Assembly: GCA_031270465.1 (NCBI GenBank)
Contig: JAISXP010000168.1
Span: forward strand, 1 to 32,257
Length of the DNA stretch: 32,257 bases
Reading direction: 5' to 3'
DNA from: Tannerella sp.
Lineage (GTDB): Bacteria; Bacteroidota; Bacteroidia; Bacteroidales; Tannerellaceae
Position numbers and translations under genes: made by a program. The notes under the pieces were generated by a model, which was not told the origin of the DNA, did no database searches, and saw nothing but the letters and a program-made list of their open reading frames with translations. This document shows positions 24,328 to 31,984 of the stretch, in pieces; positions within the stretch are counted from its first letter, which is position 1, and every line of letters starts with the position of its first letter.

Positions 24328-26910
24328 ATGACAAAGATACAAAGAAAATCTTCGGGAGAATCATATCTTCCCGAAAAAAATTATCACATCCTTTTTGAAC
24401 GGACACTCCTGTTGCTATTCGTTTTTCTGTCCGTCAATACTTTAAAAGCCGAGAAACTGGAGTATTTTTTCGACAGAACCATTGTCTTCGACCCGAAAAT
24501 TCCGACGCCCGAACAGTTTCTGGGCTACGAAATCGGGACAAGAATCACGGAACATCACCGGATCAACGCCTATCTGGAGAAGCTGGCCGAAGTGTCGGAA
24601 CGCGCGAAGATTGTCGAAGCAGGACGCACGCACGAGCAGCGGGCAATCAAAATACTGATTGTCTCGTCGCCCGCAAACATTTCGAAGCTGGAAACCGTCC
24701 GGCAGGAACGGCAAAAGGCGAGAACGGGCGAAACCGTCCGCACGCCTCTGATCGTCTTCCTCGGATACAGCGTACACGGCAACGAGACTTCGGGCGCGGA
24801 AGCCTCGCTCCTCTCCGCATACTATCTGGTAGCGGCTCAGAACGACTTTGTGCAGAAGCAACTCGACGGCGGCATCTACTTCATCGACCCGGTGCGCAAT
24901 CCCGACGGGCAGGAACGCTTTGCCTCGTGGATCAACTCCAACGCAGGCGTGAATACCGTCAACAGCAGTCCGTTCGACCGCGAACACAACGAAGGCTGGC
25001 CGCGCGGACGCGGAAACCACTACTGGTTCGACTTGAACAGAGACTGGGTGAATATCGTCCACCCCGAAAGTCAGGCGCGGGTTGCGCTCTACCAGGACTG
25101 GTTGCCGCACGTCCAGGCCGACCATCACGAAATGGGCGCCGGCAGCACCTTCTTCTTCGAACCGACAGACCCCAACGGCAACGAGAGCCGGTTTGTCCCA
25201 CAGTCGACATACCGGCTGAACGGAAAATTTGCCGTAAACTACGCAAATGCTCTGGACAAAATAGGTGCCTTTTACTATACGAAAGAATCCTACGACAACA
25301 AGAATCCCAACTTCGGCTCGACATATCCCGATTATAATGGTGGCGTAGGCATTCTGTTCGAACAGGGTTCTTCGAGAGGAATACAGCAGACGACGGACAA
25401 CGGACTGCTGACATTCGCCTACACCCTCCGTAACCAGTTGATATCAAGCCTTGCAACTGTCGATGCTGCTAATGAAAACCGCGACGCTCTGTTCGACCTG
25501 CAAAAGGAATTTTTCACAGCCGGATTGAAAAACGGCAAGGCGTTCATCGTCGGAGACCCCCACGATGCCGGACGCCTGAACAAATTTGTCAATCTGCTGC
25601 TGGCGCATCATCTCGATGTGTATGAAAACGACCGTGAAGTTACGGCCGGAGGCTTCAGGTTCGAAAAAGGAAAATCATACATCATCCCCGCCGGACAGCC
25701 CAACAGCGCGCTGGTGCAAATCATTTTCGACGACAAAAAGGACTACGACGACGCAGGCAAGCTGGGTTACGGAGCCGGTTTTTCGGTCGCATACTCGTCC
25801 GGACTGCCGTATGCCGTGCTGACAAATCCCGCAAAAGGCGCCAGAGTGGAATCGCCCAGGCAGTCTGTCGCCGCGCCTCTGCAGAAGTCGAATTACGCCT
25901 ATCTGATCGACTATCGCGATTCGCGAAGCCAGCGCCTGCTGTTTCGCCTGCTCGAAAAGGACATTCTGGTCAAGTCGGCCTTTCAGCCCTTCTCGGTCAG
26001 CACGGCCGGCGGCGTGAAGGACTTCACATACGGCACGCTGCTCGTCCCCGTCCACAATCAGTCCGTCGCATCCGGCGAACTGTTCAAACTGCTGCAGGAA
26101 CTCGGCGAGCAGGAAGGCGTGAGCATCGATGCCGTATCCACGGGCTACAGCGTCCGGGGCGTAGACCTCGGCAGCAGCGCCTTCCGCAGGATAAACAGGC
26201 CGAACGTACTGCTCGTCACGGGAGGAGATATTTCATCGACCGAAGCAGGCGAAGTATGGCACCTGTTCGACCGGAAGCTCGGCTATCCGCTTGTCCGCGT
26301 GGAATCCGGCAGTTTCGGCCGCGTACCTCTGCACGAATTTAACCGCATCGTACTCGTAAGCGGAAGCTATTCGTTTCTCACACCGCAGGCGTTGCAGGCG
26401 CTCCGAAGCTGGATAAGCGCCGGCGGCACGCTTGTCACGGTCAACTCCGCCGGACGATGGGCACTCTCCAGCCTGCTACGTAGCAGCGACGAAGCCAAAA
26501 GCAGCGAAAACTCCGACGGCGCGCGCACCGCCTTCGGACGAAGATTGCCCACTTCCATCTTCGACACGCGCATCAACCTGAAACATCCGCTTGCCTTCGG
26601 ACTGACAAGCGAAATACTGCCCGTAATAAAGGAAAACTTCCCCTTCATCCCCATCGCGGACGATTCGCTCAATCTCATCTCGCGTTATGCCGAAACACCG
26701 CTGCTCAACGGCTATCTGAACCCTGCCGACAAAAAGAATTTCAGCCGGTTTACGCCGATAAAAGTACGCAGTTCAGGCGCAGGCAATATCGTGATATTCG
26801 ACGAAGATCCTCTGTTCCGCGGAATATGGGATGCTACCGAAAGAACATTTATTAACGCCATCCTTCTGGGTGACCGCATCGGCGGGGCACAAAACGCTCG
26901 GGGAATTTGA
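24328..26910 (+). CDS. M14 family zinc carboxypeptidase, large exported form
   Basis: I use the ATG at 24328 (860 residues). The in-frame ATG 42 bp upstream lies in a hairpin loop and encodes an implausible Gly/Cys-rich start. A hydrophobic stretch LLLLFVFLSVNTLKAEK (about 27-43) is the signal. The catalytic domain carries VHGNE (149-153; H150 and E153 as zinc ligands), DPVRNPDGQERF (187-198), DLNRDW (235-240), ADHHEMG (H266 or H267 as third ligand) and ILFEQGSSRG, where E345 should be the catalytic Glu. Residues about 624-706 (VLLVTGGDISSTEAGEVW and onwards) look like a class I glutamine-amidotransferase-like fold, known at the end of similar large M14 proteins. It likely trims peptides or peptidoglycan stems in the periplasm; substrate unknown. 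Confidence 0.9.
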   Translation: MTKIQRKSSGESYLPEKNYHILFERTLLLLFVFLSVNTLKAEKLEYFFDRTIVFDPKIPTPEQFLGYEIGTRITEHHRINAYLEKLAEVSERAKIVEAGRTHEQRAIKILIVSSPANISKLETVRQERQKARTGETVRTPLIVFLGYSVHGNETSGAEASLLSAYYLVAAQNDFVQKQLDGGIYFIDPVRNPDGQERFASWINSNAGVNTVNSSPFDREHNEGWPRGRGNHYWFDLNRDWVNIVHPESQARVALYQDWLPHVQADHHEMGAGSTFFFEPTDPNGNESRFVPQSTYRLNGKFAVNYANALDKIGAFYYTKESYDNKNPNFGSTYPDYNGGVGILFEQGSSRGIQQTTDNGLLTFAYTLRNQLISSLATVDAANENRDALFDLQKEFFTAGLKNGKAFIVGDPHDAGRLNKFVNLLLAHHLDVYENDREVTAGGFRFEKGKSYIIPAGQPNSALVQIIFDDKKDYDDAGKLGYGAGFSVAYSSGLPYAVLTNPAKGARVESPRQSVAAPLQKSNYAYLIDYRDSRSQRLLFRLLEKDILVKSAFQPFSVSTAGGVKDFTYGTLLVPVHNQSVASGELFKLLQELGEQEGVSIDAVSTGYSVRGVDLGSSAFRRINRPNVLLVTGGDISSTEAGEVWHLFDRKLGYPLVRVESGSFGRVPLHEFNRIVLVSGSYSFLTPQALQALRSWISAGGTLVTVNSAGRWALSSLLRSSDEAKSSENSDGARTAFGRRLPTSIFDTRINLKHPLAFGLTSEILPVIKENFPFIPIADDSLNLISRYAETPLLNGYLNPADKKNFSRFTPIKVRSSGAGNIVIFDEDPLFRGIWDATERTFINAILLGDRIGGAQNARGI

Positions 26911-26971
26911 ATCTTTGAAGCCTGAATTTCGAATTGTTTTACTCGAAAATGATGCAAACTCTGTAAAAATG

Positions 26972-26998
26972 AAAAAAGCCGCTGATATGGCGGCTTTT
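26972..26998 (-). terminator. Intrinsic terminator of tRNA-Ser
   Basis: On the minus strand AAAAGCCGC and GCGGCTTTT pair around a 7-base loop and are followed by further T (GGCTTTTTTC). It begins 5 bases after the tRNA 3' end. On the plus strand it also has four T after the stem and may serve the convergent M14 gene. Confidence 0.85.
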
Positions 26999-27003
26999 GG
27001 GAG

Positions 27004-27090
27004 CGGAAAGCGAGGGATTCGAACCCCCGGTACAGTTACCCGTACACCGCATTTCGAGTGCGGCCCGATCGACCACTCTGGCAGCTTTCC
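27004..27090 (-). tRNA. tRNA-Ser(CGA)
   Basis: The minus-strand sequence begins GGAAAGC and ends GCTTTCC plus discriminator G, a perfect 7-bp acceptor stem. The anticodon stem CCGCA/TGCGG encloses the loop CTCGAAA, so the anticodon is CGA, reading UCG (serine). The T arm GGGGGTTCGAATCCC and a long variable arm (about GTACGGGTAACTGTAC) are as expected for a class II tRNA of 87 nt. CCA is not encoded. No duplication of the tRNA end that would suggest an integrated element was seen. Confidence 0.96.
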
Positions 27091-27105
27091 TTCCTTAAGA
27101 GCGCC

Positions 27106-27113
27106 CAAAGGTA
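27106..27113 (-). promoter_or_regulatory. Candidate -7 box of tRNA-Ser
   Basis: The minus strand reads TACCTTTG, a match to TAnnTTTG, 15 bp upstream of the tRNA 5' end. No clear -33 TTTG is present. The position is right for a stable RNA promoter, but the motif is short. Confidence 0.45.
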
Positions 27114-27180
27114 TAAACTTTTTTCGAATATCGGCACCTGTCGGACGGTTTTTCTGTCCGGAAAGTCGAAAAAAGGAACA

Positions 27181-28050
27181 TCATATCCTTTCGAGCGTTT
27201 TTTCGATCAGTCCCGCAAGACTGTCTTTGTACGACGTATTCATACGGTGGTCTATGCGCCCGGCGATGATGCAGCAAACCGTCAGGGCGCGGTGTCCCAT
27301 CAGTGCGGACAGGCCTGTCAATGCCGAACTTTCCATCTCGAAGTTGGTAATCCTGCTGCCTTCGTATTCGAATGTCCCTATTTTGGCATTGAGCGCCGGG
27401 TCGTGGAGCGGAAGGCGCAGTGCGCGTCCCTGCGGACCGTAGAAACCATTTGCCGCGATTGTTACGCCGCGATGGATGTCGTCGCACGCAATCTGTTCGA
27501 CCAGCGAGGCATCGGCGCGCACGACGTATGGCCGCAGGCCGTCGCACTGCCATTCAAGTTGTTGCAGCAACGCCTCCTCGAAGCGAATGTCGCGTATTTC
27601 TTCATTGCGATCGTAGAAATAGATGACGCCGTCCAGCCCGATGGCGCATTCGGCGGCGACGTACGACCCGACCGGGACGTACGGTTGCAGTCCGCCCGAC
27701 GTGCCGACACGCACCATCGTCAGCCGGCGGAAAACCGGCTTGACGGTGCGCTGTTCGAGGTCGATATTGGCCAGAGCATCCAGCTCGTTGACGACGATAT
27801 CCATATTGTCGCAACCGATTCCGTTCGACACAACGGTGATACGCTTTCCGCGATAGCTACCCGTGATGGAATGAAATTCGCGGTTTGCAACGTCACACTC
27901 CCTGTTTTCCAGATACTCGCCGATAAGCGGGACACGCGCCGGATCGCCCGTGAGAATCACCCGATCGGCCAGATGTTCGGGCTTGAGATGCAGATGGAAG
28001 ATACTCCCGTCGGCATTCACGATCAGTTCGGACGGCGGAATAACTGCCAT
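27181..28050 (-). CDS. Nucleoside phosphorylase, uridine phosphorylase-like
   Basis: This 289-residue cytosolic enzyme is of the PNP/UDP phosphorylase (NP-I) family. ILTGDPARV (32-40) holds the phosphate-binding Gly and Arg, VVSNGIGCDN (73-82) is the central strand, MVRVGTSGGLQ (112-122) is the second phosphate and ribose site, and TNFEMESSAL (235-244) is the ribose-binding EMES-type motif. It should reversibly split a nucleoside (uridine by similarity) with phosphate to base and ribose-1-phosphate. Length is a little above the 250 residues of typical Udp. It is the last gene of a four-gene operon, 10 bp after floA. Base specificity is inferred from overall likeness only. Confidence 0.88.
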   Translation of the reverse strand: MAVIPPSELIVNADGSIFHLHLKPEHLADRVILTGDPARVPLIGEYLENRECDVANREFHSITGSYRGKRITVVSNGIGCDNMDIVVNELDALANIDLEQRTVKPVFRRLTMVRVGTSGGLQPYVPVGSYVAAECAIGLDGVIYFYDRNEEIRDIRFEEALLQQLEWQCDGLRPYVVRADASLVEQIACDDIHRGVTIAANGFYGPQGRALRLPLHDPALNAKIGTFEYEGSRITNFEMESSALTGLSALMGHRALTVCCIIAGRIDHRMNTSYKDSLAGLIEKTLERI

Positions 28051-28060
28051 GGTTGCGGCG

Positions 28061-29050
28061 TCAGTCCTTAATAGGTTTGCTCGGAGCGCCGGAAGGTTTG
28101 GCGATGGCGTCGCGCATGGATGTGTCGGCTTCGATATTCTTCATCCGGTAGTAGTCCATGATGCCGAGGTTGCCGTTGCGGAAGGCTTCGGCCATGGCTT
28201 TGGGCACTTCGGCTTCGGCTTCGATTACCTTGGCGCGCGCTTCCTGGGCTTTGGCTTTCATTTCCTGTTCGGTGGCCACGGCCATGGCGCGCCGTTCTTC
28301 GGCTTTTGCCTGGGCGATGTTTTTGTCGGCCTGTGCCTGATCCATCTGCAGGGCTGCTCCGATGTTTTTGCCGATGTCGATATCGGCGATGTCGATGGAG
28401 AGTATCTCGAATGCCGTTCCTGCATCCAGTCCCTTGCGGAGTACCAGTTTGGAGATGGAGTCGGGGTTTTCGAGCACGCTCTTGTGGTTTTCGGACGAGC
28501 CGATGGAGGAGACGATGCCTTCGCCCACACGTGCCAGCACGGTTTCTTCGCCTGCGCCACCGACCAGTTGCTTGATGCTGGCACGAACGGTTACGCGCGC
28601 TTTTGCGATCAGCTGAATACCGTCTTTTGCCACGGCTGTGACGGGCGGCGTGTCAATCACTTTCGGGTTTACCGACATTTGTACGGCCTGAAACACGTCT
28701 CGCCCGGCCAGGTCGATGGCGGTTGCCATCTGGAACGTGAGGTCGATGTTGGCTTTCGATGCCGAAACGAGGGCATGCACGACGCGTTCGACGTGTCCGC
28801 CTGCCAGGTAGTGTGCTTCGAGTTCGTCGCGCGTGAGGGTGCTCAGTCCCGCTTTGTGCGCTTCGATCATTGCCCGTGCGATGACGCCGGGCGGCACTTT
28901 GCGGATGCGCATCAGAAACAGCTGTATCAGCGAAATGCTTACGCCGGATACTTTTGCAGATATCCACAGTAAAAACGGCACATAGTACCAGAATACGAAG
29001 AACAGGATAACTACAGCGAAAATCAATAGATAAAAAACAAATTCTGTCAT
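28061..29050 (-). CDS. floA: Flotillin-like protein FloA
   Basis: This 329-residue protein has an N-terminal hydrophobic hairpin (about 5-30), then [19 protein letters not shown] (51-69) and an SPFH/band-7-like core with [21 protein letters not shown] helical, Ala/Glu-rich region (about 235-300, [18 protein letters not shown]) is predicted to be coiled coil. These features and the length match the bacterial FloA family (formerly UPF0365). FloA oligomerises at the inner membrane and organises microdomains. The NfeD-like gene lies immediately upstream (12 bp), the usual pairing. Its coupling to a nucleoside phosphorylase gene 10 bp downstream is less usual. Confidence 0.95.
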   Translation of the reverse strand: MTEFVFYLLIFAVVILFFVFWYYVPFLLWISAKVSGVSISLIQLFLMRIRKVPPGVIARAMIEAHKAGLSTLTRDELEAHYLAGGHVERVVHALVSASKANIDLTFQMATAIDLAGRDVFQAVQMSVNPKVIDTPPVTAVAKDGIQLIAKARVTVRASIKQLVGGAGEETVLARVGEGIVSSIGSSENHKSVLENPDSISKLVLRKGLDAGTAFEILSIDIADIDIGKNIGAALQMDQAQADKNIAQAKAEERRAMAVATEQEMKAKAQEARAKVIEAEAEVPKAMAEAFRNGNLGIMDYYRMKNIEADTSMRDAIAKPSGAPSKPIKD

Positions 29051-29062
29051 AGTGTTATAATA

Positions 29063-29539
29063 TTAATTTGGGATAGATTTTACAATAATCTGGTAGCCTT
29101 CGATCTGTATGATGACGACCGGCGTATGTTCGTCGACAAAATTTTCCATTGCCCTGGCTTCGACGGTGGTGTTGCCAAAGCGTGCTTTGCCGGCGGGGGC
29201 AAGGCGCGAGAGGGTGATGCCTTCGTCGCCGGGTTTGAGACCCAGATCGCGCGTGGAGGTGACACGCGATTCGATGTTTGTGTTGAGTGCGATACGTCGC
29301 AGGGATTTTGAGCGGAGTATCCAGTAAAAGAACGTGCCGTAGACGACGGTCGAAGCGGCAAGTGTGGTATGTCCGCCGACTGTTCCCAAAGCATAGTAGC
29401 CGTATATCACACCACCGATGGCGAACAGCGCTCCGCCGATGCCGGCCAGCGTGACGCCGGGGAAGAGGAATATTTCCAGCAGGAACAGGATGAGGGCAAT
29501 GACTGCAAAGGCAATGATGATAGTGACGTTTAGTATCAT
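29063..29539 (-). CDS. NfeD-like membrane protein
   Basis: This 158-residue protein has three N-terminal hydrophobic segments (about 4-26, 30-52, 58-76) and a soluble C-terminal domain (about 92-157) of the NfeD OB-fold type: LGLKPGDEGITLSRLAPAGKARFGNTTVEAR, given here in abridged sense as residues 99-129. It is the short form without the N-terminal ClpP-like protease domain. NfeD proteins partner SPFH proteins in the same operon, and floA follows at 12 bp. It starts 10 bp after the TPR protein gene. Confidence 0.9.
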   Translation of the reverse strand: MILNVTIIIAFAVIALILFLLEIFLFPGVTLAGIGGALFAIGGVIYGYYALGTVGGHTTLAASTVVYGTFFYWILRSKSLRRIALNTNIESRVTSTRDLGLKPGDEGITLSRLAPAGKARFGNTTVEARAMENFVDEHTPVVIIQIEGYQIIVKSIPN

Positions 29540-29549
29540 GTCTGTTAAT

Positions 29550-30983
29550 TTAGTGTTTGTTTTCGATGTTGCGTGTTTTCTTTACCCACTCGTTCATTTG
29601 AGCGTAGAGCGTGGTCAGTTCTTCTTCCGATTTGAGGATGGAGGATTTCAGCCGTGTGCGTGCCGCTTCGTTGCCGGCGGTATATTTACCTCGCGATTCG
29701 TCGAGTTTTTGTTTGAGGTCTTCGATTTGTTTTCGGATGTTTTCGACTTTCCGGTAGGCGTTTTCGGCTTCGGGGCTTTTGAAGTCTGTCCACGTGTGAT
29801 ATGTGTTGAGGTCATTGACGACAAAGGCGAAGTCGTGCGGCCGTTTCGGGGCGGCCATAGCCATTTCGTCGGTTCTTGCCCGGCTGATGCGTTCGGAGTA
29901 GTCGTTTCCGGCTACCCATGTGTCGTGTATGGAGGCGAGCAGCGCACGCCGGCAGAGTTGGAGGTCATCGGCGGAGCTGTCGATTCGTTTGCGCGATTCG
30001 TCGGGGATGAAGAGGTAGACGCAAACTTTGCCTTCGGGCTGGTTGCGGTCGGAGACGAACCATCCGGTTTCTTTTGTTTCGTCGATGACCATGAGATAGT
30101 CGTTGGCTGTGGAGTTGAACGGCATTCCCATCTGCTCGGGGGCGAGGAAGGCGTTGTTTTTGTATCGTGTGACGAAGAGGTCGTATCCGCCGATGGAGCC
30201 GTTGCCTTTCGAGGCGAAGTAGAGCGTCACGCCGTCACCCCGCACGAACGGGTAGTTGTTGTCTGCCGTGTCTGCCGCGAAGACGGGGCTTTCGTCCGCC
30301 CACGTGTCCATAAGTTTCGACTGGGTGTAGAGCGTGTAGCGGCCATTTTCGTCGGGGCGTCCGTAGTATGCCTGGTCACCTTTGGGATTGATGTAGACGG
30401 AGGTTTGCACGTCGGTCAGTTCAAAAAAGTCGCTGCCGGATGCGTGCAGCAGCGTGCCGCAGTCGCTGCTCAGGAAGTAGGCCGTGAGGATTTCGTCCCT
30501 GTCGACGACGATGCTGTCGATGACCTGCACGTCTTCCATTCTTTCTTTCATCCGGAGCAGTTTTTCGACGCCGGCCAGCTGTGCTTCAACGGCTTCGGTG
30601 TCTTCTTTCTTTTTCTTCAGGTGTTCGATGTATCCCTTCCACATGTCGACAGCTTCGGCGAAGCGGTACGAGGCGGTGTAGATGTCGGCCAGATAGTGGT
30701 ACGATTCGCCCAAGTCGCGGCTGACGGCTACGGACAGATGTTTTTCGGCGGAGACAAAATCGTCCGTCTCGAAGCAGCAGACGCCGTACCACAAGTTGTA
30801 CGACGGGTTCGAGGGTGATTGCCTGACTAATTTCTCGAAAGCCGGCTTTGCCTCGGCGTATGCTCCTTCGTTGTAGAGTTTCTTTGCCTGGTCGAGGCTT
30901 TGCGCATGTCCTGCCGCCACGAGAGTGACGAGCAGCACCGCACATACAATCATTTTTCCGGACAGAGTTTTCATCGAAATCAT
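29550..30983 (-). CDS. Exported TPR and beta-propeller (PD40-like) protein, function unknown
   Basis: This 477-residue protein has a signal peptide ending GHAQ (25-28); Met4 (30974) gives the cleaner start. TPR-like helices follow (about 29-120), including LYNEGAYAEAKPAFEKLVRQ and ESYHYLADIYTASYRFAEA. A middle region (about 160-330) has WD40-like PD40 repeats, for example GVTLYFASKGNGSIGGYDLF. A Glu/Lys-rich helix pair (about 404-470) is probably coiled coil. The architecture recalls TPR-PD40-OmpA proteins of Bacteroidota such as those of the type IX secretion apparatus, but no OmpA domain is present and I do not assign it there. It is the first gene of the nfeD-floA-phosphorylase operon, suggesting envelope scaffolding. 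Confidence 0.78.
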   Translation of the reverse strand: MISMKTLSGKMIVCAVLLVTLVAAGHAQSLDQAKKLYNEGAYAEAKPAFEKLVRQSPSNPSYNLWYGVCCFETDDFVSAEKHLSVAVSRDLGESYHYLADIYTASYRFAEAVDMWKGYIEHLKKKKEDTEAVEAQLAGVEKLLRMKERMEDVQVIDSIVVDRDEILTAYFLSSDCGTLLHASGSDFFELTDVQTSVYINPKGDQAYYGRPDENGRYTLYTQSKLMDTWADESPVFAADTADNNYPFVRGDGVTLYFASKGNGSIGGYDLFVTRYKNNAFLAPEQMGMPFNSTANDYLMVIDETKETGWFVSDRNQPEGKVCVYLFIPDESRKRIDSSADDLQLCRRALLASIHDTWVAGNDYSERISRARTDEMAMAAPKRPHDFAFVVNDLNTYHTWTDFKSPEAENAYRKVENIRKQIEDLKQKLDESRGKYTAGNEAARTRLKSSILKSEEELTTLYAQMNEWVKKTRNIENKH

Positions 30984-31003
30984 CTATAAACAGAATTTGC
31001 CCC

Positions 31004-31011
31004 CAAAGGTA
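31004..31011 (-). promoter_or_regulatory. Candidate -7 box of the TPR-nfeD-floA-phosphorylase operon
   Basis: The minus strand reads TACCTTTG, 20 bp upstream of Met1 (29 bp from Met4). No convincing TTTG lies at -33. The 152-bp space between this operon and the Spy-like gene contains no other promoter-like motif that I can see. Confidence 0.4.
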
Positions 31012-31135
31012 TGAAAAAAACGATAATCATACGTGATATGCAGAAAAAAAATTGGCGGACATGAAAAATCTCTGTTCCGGCATCGGGCGGCGGTGCGTTG
31101 CGAGACCGTCTGCCTGACGTATGCGCGGGACGCCG

Positions 31136-31504
31136 TCATCGCCTTCTGCGGCTGTTCGCCATCTCGGCCGATTTCTTTTTGTACGTTTCCAACTGTTCGT
31201 CCGTAAGCACTGTCGACAACGCTTTTTCTTTTTCCTGATTGAGAGCGGTCATTGCTTCGCGGATTTTTTCGCGATCGCCGTCGACCGACTGGAAAAGAAT
31301 CTGCTGCGCACGGACAAAAAGCGTATTAATCGAATCTACGGGATTCTTCTGTTCGGCGGTCAGGTTCAGTTCCCGTGTCATCCATTCATTCTGGCGCTGT
31401 ACCATTTCTTCGGCCGTAAGGCGCTGACCTCCACCCTGGCGTCCCTGCGCCTGCAGGGAGATGCATGTAAACATGCCTGCGATAATTAAAATAAAAGTTT
31501 TCAT
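31136..31504 (-). CDS. Small Spy/CpxP-like periplasmic protein
   Basis: I choose the ATG at 31504 (122 residues), which gives a normal signal peptide MKTFILIIAGMFTCISLQAQ. The frame extends 13 codons upstream with basic, non-signal-like sequence. The mature protein is almost entirely helical and charged, with two LTAEQ-type motifs: ELNLTAEQKNPVDSI and STVLTDEQLETYKKK, plus LTAEEMVQRQ near the N-terminus. Such LTxxQ helices are typical of Spy-like chaperones and of DUF4890-type proteins in Bacteroides. It ends with RRRR. It is monocistronic as far as visible, 152 bp before the TPR operon on the same strand. Confidence 0.75.
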   Translation of the reverse strand: MKTFILIIAGMFTCISLQAQGRQGGGQRLTAEEMVQRQNEWMTRELNLTAEQKNPVDSINTLFVRAQQILFQSVDGDREKIREAMTALNQEKEKALSTVLTDEQLETYKKKSAEMANSRRRR

Positions 31505-31585
31505 AGTGATGTTATATTTAAATGTTCGTATCGTCTTTCTCAAGCGGGACGTGCAGGCTTTCCGGGTCGCCTAACGTTCCGAGTA

Positions 31586-31593
31586 CAAATGTA
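31586..31593 (-). promoter_or_regulatory. Candidate -7 box of the Spy-like gene
   Basis: The minus strand reads TACATTTG, 81 bp upstream of the chosen ATG. A TTTG occurs upstream, but with a spacer of 15, shorter than the usual 19-20. A run of A and T lies between them. Confidence 0.4.
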
Positions 31594-31675
31594 CGTTTTT
31601 TTTTAAAACAAAAACTGTTTTCGCGAAAAAAAAACGGCGCCGAACATGCAGTCATCAAGTCGGGGAGTATTTTAA

Positions 31676-31800
31676 ACACGGGGACACAAAGAACACGGAG
31701 ATTTTTCGCCCGGCATCCTCTTTGTGCAACTCTGTGTTTTCTCCGTGTAACTTTTTTTCTTACACAGAGTTCCGCAGAGAAGACACGGATGGATACAGAG
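31676..31800. repeat. Composite inverted repeat of the CACGGAG/CACAGAG type
   Basis: AACTCTGTGT (31728-31737) is the exact inverse of ACACAGAGTT (31762-31771). CTCCGTGT (31741-31748) is the inverse of ACACGGAG (31693-31700), and of ACACGGA (31783-31789) for seven bases. The stretch can form alternative hairpins. It resembles a dispersed repeat found between genes in many environmental and Bacteroidota genomes, which is recognition from memory. It occupies much of the 480-bp space between the Spy-like and TetR genes; the rest is AT-rich with two homopolymer runs and no gene. Confidence 0.6.
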
Positions 31801-31909
31801 AAACATCTCCGTCGATATTTTTTGCCGGCAATCCGTCCATGCTGCGGATAGGTTTTTGTATAAAACCGCCGATGAGGAGTTTCTATTAAAATGCGCGACA
31901 GACATTTTT

Positions 31910-31940
31910 TTTGCAGTTCAAAAAAAATACTTTATCTTTG
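31910..31940 (+). promoter_or_regulatory. Consensus Bacteroides promoter of the TetR gene
   Basis: TTTG (31910-31913), a 19-base spacer and TATCTTTG (31933-31940) match the Bacteroides -33/-7 consensus exactly. Transcription should begin near 31947, within the palindrome described next, and give a leader of about 40 nt before the ATG at 31985. Confidence 0.85.
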
Positions 31941-31945
31941 CATCG

Positions 31946-31970
31946 ACAATATTGTTGAGCAAAATTGTTT
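31946..31970. promoter_or_regulatory. Possible TetR autoregulatory operator
   Basis: The perfect palindrome ACAATATTGT (31946-31955) overlaps the predicted transcription start. A second ATTGTT follows at 31964-31969, 13 bases after the first (31951). Placement over the start site suits a repressor that controls its own gene. AT-rich context makes chance palindromes likely, so this is tentative. Confidence 0.4.
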
Positions 31971-31984
31971 AATAACAAAACAAC

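Noticed and set aside
27004-27090. tRNA-Ser as an integration site
   Set aside because: No integrase, no repeated tRNA end and no change in gene type were seen on either side.
27142-27160. Hairpin CGGAC-N9-GTCCG downstream of the phosphorylase gene as a terminator
   Set aside because: The stem is only 5 bp and no T-run follows on the minus strand.
26831-27442. Plus-strand frame of 203 codons across the tRNA
   Set aside because: It overlaps the end of the M14 gene, the terminator, the tRNA-Ser and the phosphorylase, so it cannot be a real gene.
27058-28972. Two long plus-strand frames (27058-28071 and 27950-28972)
   Set aside because: They are antisense to the phosphorylase and floA genes, both strongly recognised. 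The first also starts inside the tRNA.
29418-30818. Plus-strand open frame of 466 codons
   Set aside because: It is antisense to the TPR-propeller gene. Its Phe/Val/Gly-rich peptide lacks any motif.
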